Positions 34,384 through 42,881 of a stretch of DNA of 42,994 nt are shown piece by piece. Each line of letters begins with the position of its first letter. Position 1 is the stretch's first letter. The DNA comes from Clostridia bacterium (GTDB taxonomy: Bacteria; Bacillota; Clostridia; Oscillospirales; Butyricicoccaceae). A model generated the notes under the pieces. That model saw only the letters and a program-made list of their open reading frames with translations. It made no database searches and was not told the origin of the DNA. The translations under genes were made by a program, and so were the position numbers. The stretch lies in the NCBI GenBank assembly GCA_021205365.1, contig JAJPXP010000010.1, positions 73,876 to 116,869 of the forward strand. The letters are read 5' to 3'.

Positions 34384-35250
34384 ATGAGACACACATTGAC
34401 CTTTGCACTGGCAGGCGGCGATGTGCGGCAGGCATGTCTTGGGGAACTGCTGGCGGCAGACGGAGGAAAGGTGCAGACCGTCGGACTGGAACGGTATAAT
34501 ACAACGCTTCCGGTGTGCAGCGATTACCGAAAGCTGTTTACAGAAGCAGATGTGATTATATTCCCGATGCCGGTTATGGGGACACGCGGCAGGCTGAATG
34601 CACCGCTTGCCAATGCGCCATATAAACTCACAGACCTGCTGGATGCCATTCCCGCAGGGAAACCGGTATACGGCGGCTCTGTGCCCAAAATGGTGCATGA
34701 GATGGCGGCGCGCCGGGGCATTACGGTTTCTGATTATCTGCAGCGGGAAGAGCTTGCATTGCTCAATGCCATCCCCACGGCGGAAGGCGCCATTCAGATT
34801 GCGATGGAAGAGCTGCCAGTCACCATTCATGACCTTCCGGTACTGATTATCGGAGCCGGAAGAATCGGCTCTGCGTTGGCGCCAAGGCTGCATGGGCTGG
34901 GGGCCGAAGTCACATTGTCCGCACGGAGATATGAGGATTTTGCCCGCATTCAGAGTGCAGGGTATCGCTGGCTGGATACGCGGAAGCTCGCAGGGCAGCT
35001 GCATCCGTTTCCATTGATTATCAATACCGTGCCGTCTGCGGTGCTTACGCGCAATGTGCTGGCAGACTGTATGCCGGATGCACTGGTGATTGACCTTGCA
35101 TCCGGAAAAGGCGGCGTGGCCGAGGATGCGCTGGAGCTTTGCCGGGTCATCCACGCATTGAGCCTGCCGGGAAAAGTAGCGCCCAGAAGCGCAGCAAAAG
35201 CAATTTATGCCACAGTCTGCCATATGCTGGAGGAGGAGGGACTGTTATGA
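34384..35250 (+). CDS. dpaA: Dipicolinate synthase subunit A
   Basis: With DpaB makes dipicolinic acid, the calcium chelator of the spore core, in the mother cell. The product has 288 residues. N-terminal flavodoxin-like part (TFALAGGDVRQACLGELL, VIIFPMPV) and a Rossmann NAD(P)-binding domain with VLIIGAGRIGSALAPRLHG; the end PGKVAPRSAAKAIYATV is typical of DpaA. ATG at 34384 follows a run GGGAAGGGGGAAGGG; longer in-frame readings overlap the previous gene and its terminator. dpaB overlaps by four bases (ATGA). The usual neighbours asd, dapG and dapA are absent. Confidence 0.95.
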   Translation: MRHTLTFALAGGDVRQACLGELLAADGGKVQTVGLERYNTTLPVCSDYRKLFTEADVIIFPMPVMGTRGRLNAPLANAPYKLTDLLDAIPAGKPVYGGSVPKMVHEMAARRGITVSDYLQREELALLNAIPTAEGAIQIAMEELPVTIHDLPVLIIGAGRIGSALAPRLHGLGAEVTLSARRYEDFARIQSAGYRWLDTRKLAGQLHPFPLIINTVPSAVLTRNVLADCMPDALVIDLASGKGGVAEDALELCRVIHALSLPGKVAPRSAAKAIYATVCHMLEEEGLL

Positions 35251-35816
35251 GTTTAACGGCAGGGTTCGCTTTGTGCGGATCCTTTTGTACCATAGAACGG
35301 GTGCTTGCAGTCATGGAACGCATGGTGCAGGACGGCTGGAATCTGATCCCGATTGTATCTGATCCGATTTTTACGCAAAATACACGGTTTGGCGCGGCAA
35401 AGGATACACTGGATCACATTGAGCATATCTGTGGGCGGAAGCCCATGCATACGCTGCAGGAAGTGGAACCCATTGGCCCGAAAGCCATGCTGGATGTGCT
35501 GATTATAGCACCCTGTACCGGAACGACCCTGGCACGGCTGGCACACGGATTGAGCGACACACCGGTTTCCCTTGCGGCAAAATCACAGCTGCGTGTGGAG
35601 CGCCCGGTGGTGCTGGCAGTTTCCAGCAATGATGCATTGGCAGCATCAGCGCCCAATATTGCAACATTGCTCAACCGAAAGCATTACTATTTTGTTTCCA
35701 TGCGGCAGGATGCGCCCCATACCAAGCCACGGTCTCTGGTGGCGGTCATGGAAAATATACCGGAGACTGCCAAGGCTGCTGTGGAAGGAAAACAGCTACA
35801 GCCAATTTTCCTGTGA
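35247..35816 (+). CDS. dpaB: Dipicolinate synthase subunit B
   Basis: Flavoprotein-fold partner of DpaA. The product has 189 residues. Features: GFALCGSFCTIERVL at the N-terminus, WNLIPIVSDPIF, LDVLIIAPCTGTTLARLAHG (flavoprotein PCTG-type loop), LAVSSNDALAASAPNIATL and KPRSLVA. ATG at 35247 overlaps the dpaA stop and has GGAGGAGGG upstream. A terminator ends the two-gene operon. The pair marks the organism as an endospore former. Confidence 0.95.
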   Translation: MSLTAGFALCGSFCTIERVLAVMERMVQDGWNLIPIVSDPIFTQNTRFGAAKDTLDHIEHICGRKPMHTLQEVEPIGPKAMLDVLIIAPCTGTTLARLAHGLSDTPVSLAAKSQLRVERPVVLAVSSNDALAASAPNIATLLNRKHYYFVSMRQDAPHTKPRSLVAVMENIPETAKAAVEGKQLQPIFL

Positions 35817-35826
35817 CGGCATTACA

Positions 35827-35857
35827 AACGCTCTGTTCTTTTGGCAGAGCGTTTTTT
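35827..35857 (+). terminator. Rho-independent terminator of dpaAB
   Basis: AACGCTCTG (35827-35835) pairs perfectly with CAGAGCGTT (35845-35853), followed by TTTT. Confidence 0.92.
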
Positions 35858-35870
35858 GACTGTATTTTTC

Positions 35871-35899
35871 TTGTTTTTTCTATCCATATGGGATATGAT
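35871..35899 (+). promoter_or_regulatory. Promoter with internal inverted repeat before the Hyi-like gene
   Basis: TTGTTT (35871-35876), 17 bp, TATGAT (35894-35899). The spacer holds TATCC (35881-35885) and GGATA (35891-35895), an inverted repeat that could be an operator. Confidence 0.5.
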
Positions 35900-35993
35900 A
35901 GAAATACAGTAAGGAGATATGGGATTTGTTTTATGCACGAAGCCTGTTTTTCCACAACAATTATATTCGTACTTAGTAGTTAGGAGAGATAGT

Positions 35994-36782
35994 ATGAGTT
36001 TACAAAAATGCGCATGTATTGATACACTGTATACGGAGCTGCCGTGGCTGGAACGGTTTCAGGCGGCAAAGGATGACGGCTTTGCTGCGGTAGAGTTCTG
36101 GGATTGGCGTATCCGTGATCTGGATGCAACCAGAGAAGCGGCAGAAAAGGCAGGCATTGCCATTTCCGGCTTTAACGGCGATGCAGATTATTCGCTGGTT
36201 GACCCGACCCATAAGGAAGCATATCTGGCATATTTGAAGCAGTCCCTGGCAGCTGCAAAGCAGGTTGGGGCAAAGAGTGTCACCATCCATTCCAACGCAT
36301 TGGGCGATGGCGGTATTGTCGTCAACCATTATGACGAGCTTTCGGATACGGTCAAGCTGTGTTCGATGTATGACATGCTGCTGGATTGTGTAAAGCTGGC
36401 AGAGGAAGCAGAGATCAACCTGAACCTGGAAGCCCTGAACATCACAACAGACCATGTGGGGAATTTCCTGAAGACAACACAGATGAGTGCGGAGATCTGC
36501 CGCCTGATTCACTCCCCGCGTCTGAAGGTGCTGTATGATGTATATCATATGCAGCTGAACGAAGGCTGTATTTGTGATACCATTTCCAATTACAGCGACC
36601 AGTTTGGACATATACATGTAGCGGATGCACCGGGCAGACATGAACCGGGCACCGGAGAGATCAATTATACCAAGGTAATCCGCCATCTGGAGGCTTGCGG
36701 CTATACCGGTTACGTCGGTTATGAGCTGTTCCCGGCAACCAATACCACGGATGCTGTAAAGGCAATTATGGAGCATGCATAA
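35994..36782 (+). CDS. hyi: Hydroxypyruvate isomerase-like sugar isomerase/epimerase (TIM barrel)
   Basis: Predicted to interconvert hydroxypyruvate and tartronate semialdehyde or a similar hydroxy-keto sugar acid. The product has 262 residues, an AP-endonuclease-2-type TIM barrel. Metal-binding region LNLEALN (Glu), VLYDVYHMQLNEG (Asp, His) and HIHVADAPGRHEPGTGEINY near 205-224, which is the strongest match to the Hyi subgroup; VGYELFPA (Glu) is at the end. ATG at 35994 follows AGGAGA. No glyoxylate or tartronate genes lie nearby, so the physiological substrate is open. The next gene, a cation efflux protein, begins inside its last codons. Confidence 0.78.
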   Translation: MSLQKCACIDTLYTELPWLERFQAAKDDGFAAVEFWDWRIRDLDATREAAEKAGIAISGFNGDADYSLVDPTHKEAYLAYLKQSLAAAKQVGAKSVTIHSNALGDGGIVVNHYDELSDTVKLCSMYDMLLDCVKLAEEAEINLNLEALNITTDHVGNFLKTTQMSAEICRLIHSPRLKVLYDVYHMQLNEGCICDTISNYSDQFGHIHVADAPGRHEPGTGEINYTKVIRHLEACGYTGYVGYELFPATNTTDAVKAIMEHA

Positions 36783-37887
36783 ATCCCAGCAGCGGTCCCG
36801 GAAAATTATACGCACCAGTGTCATTGGCATCGTGGTCAATATCATTCTGGTGCTGTTTAAGATGGCAGTTGGGCTGATTACCAATTCCATTGCGATTCTT
36901 CTGGATGCTGTTAATAATTTAAGTGATGCGTTGTCTTCCATCATTACCATCATCGGTACAAAGCTTGCCGAAAAGGCACCGGACAAAAAGCATCCCTATG
37001 GTCATGGACGCATTGAGTATGTAACGGCTGTGTTGATCGCTGTAATTGTACTTTTTGCAGGCGTGACTTCTTTCAAGGAATCAGCAGCCAAGGTACTCCA
37101 TCCACAGGCGGCGGAGTATACCATTGTATCGCTGGTCATTATTGGGGTGGCTGTGGTTGTCAAATTTTTCTGCGGAAGATATGTCAAGGGAGTCGGGGAG
37201 GACATCAATTCCGGTTCCTTGATTGCGTCCGGCTCCGATGCCTTTTTTGATGCAATTCTTTCGTTCGCCACACTGATTGCTGCAATCATCAGTATGATAT
37301 GGGGAATCAGTCTGGAAGGAATCCTTGGTGTTGCAATTTCGGTGATTATTATGAAGGCCGGTATGGAAATGCTGCTGGAAACGCTGAACAATATCATTGG
37401 TGTCCGGACTGACCATGCGCTGAGCAGACAGATAAAAGAGAAAATCCGGTCCTATCCCGGCGTATATGGCGCCTATGATTTGTCCCTGCACAATTATGGA
37501 CCGACACAGATTATTGGCTCTGTTCATATTGAAGTGGATGATGACATGCCGGCAAGAGAAATCCATAAGCTTTCCCGTAAAATTGCAGCGGATATTCTAA
37601 AGAAGTTTGGCATTATCCTGACAGTTGGCATCTATGCTGCCAACAATTGCCCGGGTGAATTTTCGGAAATGAAACGCGATGTTGGAAATGTTATCCGAAA
37701 ATATCCTGGCATTCTGCAAATGCATGGCTTTTATGTAGATGCAGAATATAAAGAGGTACTGTTCGATCTGGTTATCGATTTTCAGGCCGATGCAGCTGCT
37801 GTGCGGGATGGTGTCAGGAAGGAGCTTACGGCATTGTATCCGGATTACCTCTTTGACATCAATCTGGATATTGATTACAGTGATTAA
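36775..37887 (+). CDS. Cation diffusion facilitator family transporter (probable Mn/Fe type)
   Basis: Exports divalent metal ions using the proton gradient. The product has 370 residues with about six membrane segments in the first 210. The transport site reads Asn47/Asp51 (NNLSD) and Asp155/Asp159 (DAFFD); zinc-type members have His in place of one or more of these, so I infer Mn or Fe. HPYGHGRIEY after helix 2 is typical. The C-terminal part seems to hold two successive dimerisation-like domains (about 215-280 and 300-368), which makes it longer than FieF. ATG at 36775 overlaps the Hyi-like gene by 8 bp and lacks a well-spaced SD, so it probably depends on coupled translation. Confidence 0.9.
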   Translation: MHKSQQRSRKIIRTSVIGIVVNIILVLFKMAVGLITNSIAILLDAVNNLSDALSSIITIIGTKLAEKAPDKKHPYGHGRIEYVTAVLIAVIVLFAGVTSFKESAAKVLHPQAAEYTIVSLVIIGVAVVVKFFCGRYVKGVGEDINSGSLIASGSDAFFDAILSFATLIAAIISMIWGISLEGILGVAISVIIMKAGMEMLLETLNNIIGVRTDHALSRQIKEKIRSYPGVYGAYDLSLHNYGPTQIIGSVHIEVDDDMPAREIHKLSRKIAADILKKFGIILTVGIYAANNCPGEFSEMKRDVGNVIRKYPGILQMHGFYVDAEYKEVLFDLVIDFQADAAAVRDGVRKELTALYPDYLFDINLDIDYSD

Positions 37888-37902
37888 ATGAGGAAATCAG
37901 TC

Positions 37903-37945
37903 AAACCGCATTGCCCTTGCGTGTGCCCGGGCGATGCGGTTTTTG
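37903..37945 (+). terminator. Rho-independent terminator after the CDF gene
   Basis: AAACCGCAT (37903-37911) pairs with ATGCGGTTT (37934-37942), extended inside by GCCC/GGGC, then TTT. Confidence 0.88.
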
Positions 37946-37949
37946 CTGT

Positions 37950-37986
37950 GCAAATATAAAGAGCAGCCCGCCATTGGCGGGCTGCT
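37950..37986 (-). terminator. Rho-independent terminator of pgi (minus strand)
   Basis: An 11-bp GC-rich stem AGCAGCCCGCC / GGCGGGCTGCT (37962-37986) with a 3-base loop; on the minus strand it is followed by CTTTATATTTG. It faces the CDF terminator in the convergent gap. Confidence 0.8.
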
Positions 37987-38004
37987 GTCCTGTGAATTGG
38001 GAGA

Positions 38005-39348
38005 TTAACCGTTGATTCTAGCTTCCAGAATCTTCTTTTCTTCTTCAAATCCCGGCTTGCCGAGCAGAGCAAACATGTTCTTCTTGTAGCTCTCAACACC
38101 CGGCTGGTTGAACGGGTTCACACCCAGCAGGTAGCCGCTCAAGCCGCATGCCTTCTCGAAGAAATATGCCAGATAACCGAAGTGATAAGCATCCGTCTTA
38201 TCAATCTCGATGAGGATATTCGGGCAGCCGCCGTCAACATGAGCCAGCAGAGTGCCTGCATATGCCTTGGAGTTTACGAACTGCATGGTCTTGCCAGCCA
38301 GATAATTCAGGCCATCCAGATCATTGTCAGCGCTTTCCAGAACGATATCGGAACGCTGCTCCTTTACCCATACAACTGTTTCGAAGAGGTTGCGGGTGCC
38401 GTCCTGGATAAACTGGCCGATGGAATGCAGGTCAGTGGAGAATGCAGCGGATACCGGGAAGATACCCTTCAGATCCTTGCCTTCGGATTCTGCATACAGC
38501 TGCTTGTACCACTCGCCGAACATAACCAGAGACGGATCATAGTTGACGAGGATTTCGGTAACCTTGCCCTTGCGGTACAGGATGTTGCGGAGTGCTGCAT
38601 AGCGGAAGCAAGCATTGTCCGTGGTGGTGCCGTCGGTGAATGCTTCGCGGGATTCTGCATAGCCTCGCATCAGTTCTTCGATGTCGATGCCGGCAGCTGC
38701 GATCGGCAGCAGGCCTACAGCGGACATAACGGAGAAACGGCCGCCTACATCATCCGGTACAACGAAGGTTTCATAGCCTTCTGAAGTAGCCAGTTCCTTC
38801 AGAGCGCCGCGGGCCTTGTCGGTAGTAGCATAGATACGGTCCTTGGCACCTTCCTTACCATACTTCTTTTCAGCCAGTGCCTTGAAGATACGGAATGCAA
38901 TTGCCGGCTCTGTAGTCTTGCCGGATTTGGAAATTACATTGACAGAAAAATCACGGTCCCCGATGATTTGGATGATATCATTGATCTGAGAGGAGCTGAT
39001 GTTGTTGCCTGCGAAGTAAACTTCCGGAATACCTTCCTCGCGCACTGCATTGTACATCTGGCCTCTTACAAATTCAATTGCTGCACGGGCACCAAGATAA
39101 GAGCCGCCGATACCGATAACCACCAGAACATCCGACTGCTTCTGAATCTTCTTAGCAGCAGCCTGAATACGCGCAAACTCTTCCTTATCGTATTCCAGCG
39201 GCAGGTTAACCCAGCCGAGGAAATCGCTGCCTGCACCGGACTTTTCAAGAAGCATCTTGTTGCAGGTATCGATCAGCGGGTTCATATTGATGATCTCTTC
39301 TTCGTTGACGAAAGAAGTCAGACCGGTCATTTTCAGTTCCATTGCCAT
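38005..39348 (-). CDS. pgi: Glucose-6-phosphate isomerase
   Basis: Interconverts glucose-6-phosphate and fructose-6-phosphate in glycolysis. The product has 447 residues, the short Gram-positive form. Phosphate-binding region [50 protein letters not shown], the active-site segment [17 protein letters not shown] and the end [17 protein letters not shown] are clear. ATG at 39348 has AGGTGG eight bases upstream on the minus strand; a longer reading upstream to 39552 lies in the leader and promoter. It is a single-gene unit. Confidence 0.97.
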   Translation of the reverse strand: MAMELKMTGLTSFVNEEEIINMNPLIDTCNKMLLEKSGAGSDFLGWVNLPLEYDKEEFARIQAAAKKIQKQSDVLVVIGIGGSYLGARAAIEFVRGQMYNAVREEGIPEVYFAGNNISSSQINDIIQIIGDRDFSVNVISKSGKTTEPAIAFRIFKALAEKKYGKEGAKDRIYATTDKARGALKELATSEGYETFVVPDDVGGRFSVMSAVGLLPIAAAGIDIEELMRGYAESREAFTDGTTTDNACFRYAALRNILYRKGKVTEILVNYDPSLVMFGEWYKQLYAESEGKDLKGIFPVSAAFSTDLHSIGQFIQDGTRNLFETVVWVKEQRSDIVLESADNDLDGLNYLAGKTMQFVNSKAYAGTLLAHVDGGCPNILIEIDKTDAYHFGYLAYFFEKACGLSGYLLGVNPFNQPGVESYKKNMFALLGKPGFEEEKKILEARING

Positions 39349-39433
39349 TATAAATTCCACCTTTTTCCATAAAATTCTCAAATTGTCGTACATATGGCAT
39401 CTTGGAAATATTATTTCCCTCAAAACCGTATAT

Positions 39434-39442
39434 AGTATACCA
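39434..39442 (-). promoter_or_regulatory. pgi: Extended -10 promoter of pgi
   Basis: On the minus strand TGGTATACT (39442-39434) is a good extended -10; the -35 position (39462-39457) reads TGGAAT, a weak match. Confidence 0.5.
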
Positions 39443-39532
39443 TGTATTGGAGAAAGATTCCAGTGGTTATTGTGCAAATTTATTGTTTTCTTACAGAAAG
39501 ATAATCGATTTTTGTCATGTTTTCCAATAAAA

Positions 39533-39572
39533 GAAGGAAACAAAAGACACACACTACTGTGTGTGCCTTTGC
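39533..39572 (-). terminator. Rho-independent terminator of the phosphate-gene pair
   Basis: GGCACACAC and GTGTGTGTC form a 9-bp stem with one G-T pair (39546-39567), followed on the minus strand by TTTTGTTT. It lies 25-30 bases after the stop of the PstS-like gene. Confidence 0.75.
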
Positions 39573-39597
39573 AATAATAGAGAAAGTGGAGAATGAG

Positions 39598-40452
39598 TCA
39601 GTTCATGTCACCCCATTGTGCGAACTCGCCGTTGTAAATGCTTTGCAGCTGTTTGGAGGTGAGATTTTCCAATGGATTTGCCTGGTTGACAATGATTGCG
39701 ATACCATCGGCAGCAATTATTTTGGTGTTAAGAAGCTCTGCTTCATAATCCTCCAGAGAGCGGGAGGACATGGCAAAATCACATGCACCGCGGATTGCTG
39801 CATTCAAACCGGAAGCGGAATCTGTTACTTCAATGGTGATTTCTGCATTCGGATTATAGGTGCTGTAGGCATCTGCCAACTCCTGCAGCAGGGGAGCTGC
39901 CGAGGAGGAGCCTGCAATCGTAATGGTTCCAGCGGATTTATCAGAGAGAAAGCTGCTGGAAGACTTTATAGGGATACAGGTTTTGCTGACAATGTCTTGA
40001 CCGGCACTCATGATATATGCAAGAAAATCGGTTTGTACATCACGCAAATCACCCAGATAGGCGAGATAATAGTTGCGGCAGAGTGGATATTTGCCATTTT
40101 TAATCGAGGACGCACTGGGTGCTACGCCGTCGATGGTCAATGCCTTGACCGATTCGTAATCGATATTGGAAATGGCGCTGTAAGCCAGATATCCAATCGC
40201 ATTTTTATCTGCGGCTGTCAGGCTCATCATTTCGTCTGTAGAAACGGCAAGCTTATTGATACCAGCGGCATCGGTACCGATCAGGTTTTCAAATTCTGTT
40301 TTGGTACCCGAGCCGTCCTCACGGGAAAGGATGGTCATTTGCCCCAGGGAAGAAAGTTCAGGTAAGCCGGAATCTGTGTTGCTGCAGGCGGTTGCTGTCA
40401 AAAGCAAGCACGCAGCAATGCCGGCACAAATCAGCTTGCGGATTTGTTTCAT
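39598..40452 (-). CDS. PstS-like phosphate-binding lipoprotein with permuted half-domains
   Basis: Predicted surface phosphate-binding protein, 284 residues. The signal peptide ends in a lipobox-like TATAC with Cys23. Residues about 38-160 match the C-terminal half of ordinary PstS (ILSREDGSGTKTEFENL, AIGYLAYSAI, VKALTIDGVAPSAS, KYPLCRNYYL), and residues 173-284 match the N-terminal half (GTITIAGSSSAAPLLQELA, ACDFAMSSRSL, IIAADGIAIIVNQANPL, LQSIYNGEFAQWGDM). The order is thus reversed relative to classical PstS, with the normal middle (W...REDGSGT) now split between the two ends. Phosphate ligands (Ser in GSSS, Arg in SSRS, Ser/Thr in SREDGSGT) all seem present. ATG at 40452 has GAGGTGG upstream. 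It starts ten bases after the Na/Pi cotransporter gene. Confidence 0.85.
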   Translation of the reverse strand: MKQIRKLICAGIAACLLLTATACSNTDSGLPELSSLGQMTILSREDGSGTKTEFENLIGTDAAGINKLAVSTDEMMSLTAADKNAIGYLAYSAISNIDYESVKALTIDGVAPSASSIKNGKYPLCRNYYLAYLGDLRDVQTDFLAYIMSAGQDIVSKTCIPIKSSSSFLSDKSAGTITIAGSSSAAPLLQELADAYSTYNPNAEITIEVTDSASGLNAAIRGACDFAMSSRSLEDYEAELLNTKIIAADGIAIIVNQANPLENLTSKQLQSIYNGEFAQWGDMN

Positions 40453-40462
40453 AGAACCCACC

Positions 40463-42190
40463 TCACTGTACAGTAGCCGGGATGGCGGCTGTCGTTTTCG
40501 TCAGCTCACGGATTTCGGATTCATCCAAATCAACAAAGGTAATGTTATCAAGCGCTTCCTCTGCAATACCGACACAGTTATCCACCATACGATCCAGGCC
40601 ATATAGAATCGTAGCGAAGTCACCTGTCAGATTTGCATCACATTCACCGGCCTTGACGCGGGCAACATGTGCTTTGTTAAAATATTTCTGTGCCTTACGC
40701 ATTTTCTTTTTGTCCTGTATGACGGCCCGGGCAAGTGCGAGATCACCGGTCCGAACCGATTCAATTGACTGACGAAGCAGCCTTTCTGCGATGGAATAGC
40801 ATTCCTCCAGTTCAGCCATTGCAGCTTCGGACAGGAATTTGCCAGAGGACTGTAGCTTACAGACAGTCTGCGTTACTTCTTCGCTGCGGTCTGCAATATG
40901 GTCGATATTGTTGATGACGTACAGCAGGCCGGCAGTCTGTTCTGACTGCGCTTCTGTCAGACCACCGCGGGACAGCAGGCGTGTGATATATTCTGCTATA
41001 TATTCCCGAAGCTCCTTTACCGTTTTGAGCGTGTCCTCGAATGGAGCAGCTTCTGTGCTGTGGGTCAGTACTGCCTTGGCAGCGTCCAGCATGTTGGAAG
41101 CAAAGCCTGCGCAGCGTCCGATTTCCTGGGAAATCAGATACATAGCGGCAACCGGCTGGTCGATGATTTTATTGTCCAGATATTGCGGCTTGGAAACAGC
41201 ATGTGCTGGTGCGTCGTCGCCGCGGATAATGGTGGTCACAATCTTGACCATGAGCGGAATCAGCGGGAGCCAGATCAGGGTACAGGCGATATTAAATGTC
41301 GTATGTGCATTTGCAATCTGGCGGGAAATGACATCAATTTCATTGCCCTTCGGAGAGATATAGGTGATGAATGCCGCAAATGGCTGGATCAGGAAGGCAA
41401 ATACGATGCTGCCGCTGATATTGAAAATACTATGGGAAATCGCAGTACGCTTTGCAGCCTTGGACTGTCCGATGGATGCCAGCAGTGCAGTGATGGTCGT
41501 ACCGATGTTATCACCCAGCAGAATCGGGATTGCACCGGTCAGACCAATGATACTGGTGATGCCGTCCGGTCCGGCCTGTGAAGCGAAATTCTGCAAAACT
41601 GCAATGGTTGCAGAAGAGCTTTGTACAACCAGCGTCATGACAGAGCCGAGGATGATGCCCAGAGCCGGAATTTCGGAAACCCTGCCCATCAGATCGGTAA
41701 ATACTGCGCTGCCTGCCAGTGGCTTCATAACGCTGCCCATGATCTCGATACCTTCGAACAGCAGGCCAAAGGAGAAGATTACCATGCCGATGCTCTTAAG
41801 CTTTTCTCTTTTGCTGATAAAATAAAGGATAAAGCCAACAAAGATAATCGGATAAATATAATCACTGATTTTGAAGGCCATCAGCTGTGCGGTCATCGTG
41901 GTGCCGATGTTGGCGCCGAAAATGACGGAAATTGCCTGCGGCAGGCTCATCAGACCTGCACTGACAAAGCCGATTACCATAACCGTTGTTGCCGAGCTGC
42001 TCTGTAAAACTGCGGTTACCAGAGCGCCGGCAAGCGCACCCATAAGCGGGTTACGGGTTAAAAAGCTCAAAATCTGTTTCATACGTTCGCCGGCTGCTTT
42101 CTGCAGTGCATCACTCATGCTGTTCATACCGAACAGGAACATGGCAAGACCCCCGGCAAGCCCGAACAATGTAGTTGTTACGTCGCTCAT
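40463..42190 (-). CDS. Na/Pi cotransporter family protein with PhoU-like domain
   Basis: Sodium-coupled phosphate transporter (NptA/YjbB type) in the membrane. The product has 575 residues. The membrane part (about 1-320) has the two inverted repeats, each with a QSSSAT motif (AVLQSSSATTVMV and LVVQSSSATIAVL) and GANIGTT / GDNIGTT. Residues about 345-560 form a helical PhoU-like domain (AAMYLISQEIGRCA, YVINNIDHIADRSEEV) that may set phosphate flux. ATG at 42190 has AGGAGG at good distance on the minus strand; an in-frame start at 42211 would include the SD. It forms a two-gene unit with the PstS-like lipoprotein. No pstC, pstA or pstB is seen in the window. Confidence 0.92.
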   Translation of the reverse strand: MSDVTTTLFGLAGGLAMFLFGMNSMSDALQKAAGERMKQILSFLTRNPLMGALAGALVTAVLQSSSATTVMVIGFVSAGLMSLPQAISVIFGANIGTTMTAQLMAFKISDYIYPIIFVGFILYFISKREKLKSIGMVIFSFGLLFEGIEIMGSVMKPLAGSAVFTDLMGRVSEIPALGIILGSVMTLVVQSSSATIAVLQNFASQAGPDGITSIIGLTGAIPILLGDNIGTTITALLASIGQSKAAKRTAISHSIFNISGSIVFAFLIQPFAAFITYISPKGNEIDVISRQIANAHTTFNIACTLIWLPLIPLMVKIVTTIIRGDDAPAHAVSKPQYLDNKIIDQPVAAMYLISQEIGRCAGFASNMLDAAKAVLTHSTEAAPFEDTLKTVKELREYIAEYITRLLSRGGLTEAQSEQTAGLLYVINNIDHIADRSEEVTQTVCKLQSSGKFLSEAAMAELEECYSIAERLLRQSIESVRTGDLALARAVIQDKKKMRKAQKYFNKAHVARVKAGECDANLTGDFATILYGLDRMVDNCVGIAEEALDNITFVDLDESEIRELTKTTAAIPATVQ

Positions 42191-42296
42191 CGTATTCCTC
42201 CTGCGTAACATACGCTCTTTAAAAAATCATTCTTCGTACGCATGTTATTCTAATGAAGGAATGTAAAGTCTCAAATCATAGTATAGTAAAATCCGT

Positions 42297-42328
42297 GTAA
42301 AAAAAGCTCCCTTATAAATAAAGGGAGC
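42297..42328 (-). terminator. Rho-independent terminator of the unknown lipoprotein gene
   Basis: GCTCCCTT (42306-42313) and AAGGGAGC (42321-42328) form an 8-bp stem; on the minus strand TTTTTTTAC follows. Confidence 0.88.
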
Positions 42329-42350
42329 GATGCGTGTGCGATATAAAATG

Positions 42351-42881
42351 TTAATATTGATTTGGGTCTTCTGCGGAATCCACTTCATACTGTTGCAGAA
42401 CGATGCAGATATCCTCGTCATTTTCTACAATGCTGACGGTTGCGGTATCCGAACGCCATGTTCCGTCGTCATTTGCTTCCCGTCCCACCAGCTCGGTAAT
42501 GATATCGCTTACCTGTTCACGGGTTACATCCTTTTCAAATTCGACATAAATCGAAGAGACGTCGCCATATTCATTATAGGAAACGGTAAAATTCACCGTT
42601 TGACCGTATGCGATGCCGTCATATTCCCGCTGGGCAAGGGAACCGTCTGCATTATATTTCTGGTGATTGCCGTCGCCCAGAAGCTCGGTAACGCCGTTAT
42701 CCGGTGTGCTCATAAGGGAAAACAGCATATTCAACTGCATGGTATCGTCGTCCTGTACGGTTAATGCCCCGCTGGACGGACTGGAATCGGCAGCCGGGTC
42801 GTCAGATTTTTTCTTTCCGCAGCCTGCCAACAGTCCAGCAAGAAGAGCTGCGGACAGGAAAAGACAAAGGAATCGTTTCAT
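42351..42881 (-). CDS. Lipoprotein of unknown function
   Basis: The product has 176 residues. A clear lipoprotein signal (KRFLCLFLSAALLAGLLAGC, Cys21) is followed by a Lys/Asp/Ser linker and an about 125-residue domain with LLGDGNHQKYNADGSLAQ, YDGIAYGQTVNFTVSY and ends in DEDICIVLQQYEV. The alternation of a small start helix and beta strands recalls BamE/SmpA-like small lipoproteins of Firmicutes, but I do not recognise the family with certainty. ATG at 42881 has GGAGGT eight bases upstream on the minus strand; a longer reading up to 42977 is not supported. It has its own terminator and precedes the phosphate pair on the same strand. Confidence 0.75.
   Translation of the reverse strand: MKRFLCLFLSAALLAGLLAGCGKKKSDDPAADSSPSSGALTVQDDDTMQLNMLFSLMSTPDNGVTELLGDGNHQKYNADGSLAQREYDGIAYGQTVNFTVSYNEYGDVSSIYVEFEKDVTREQVSDIITELVGREANDDGTWRSDTATVSIVENDEDICIVLQQYEVDSAEDPNQY

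Noticed and set aside
35139-35246. Longer DpaB reading beginning inside dpaA
   Set aside because: The ATG at 35247 overlapping the dpaA stop has a strong GGAGGAGGG SD and matches the family start.
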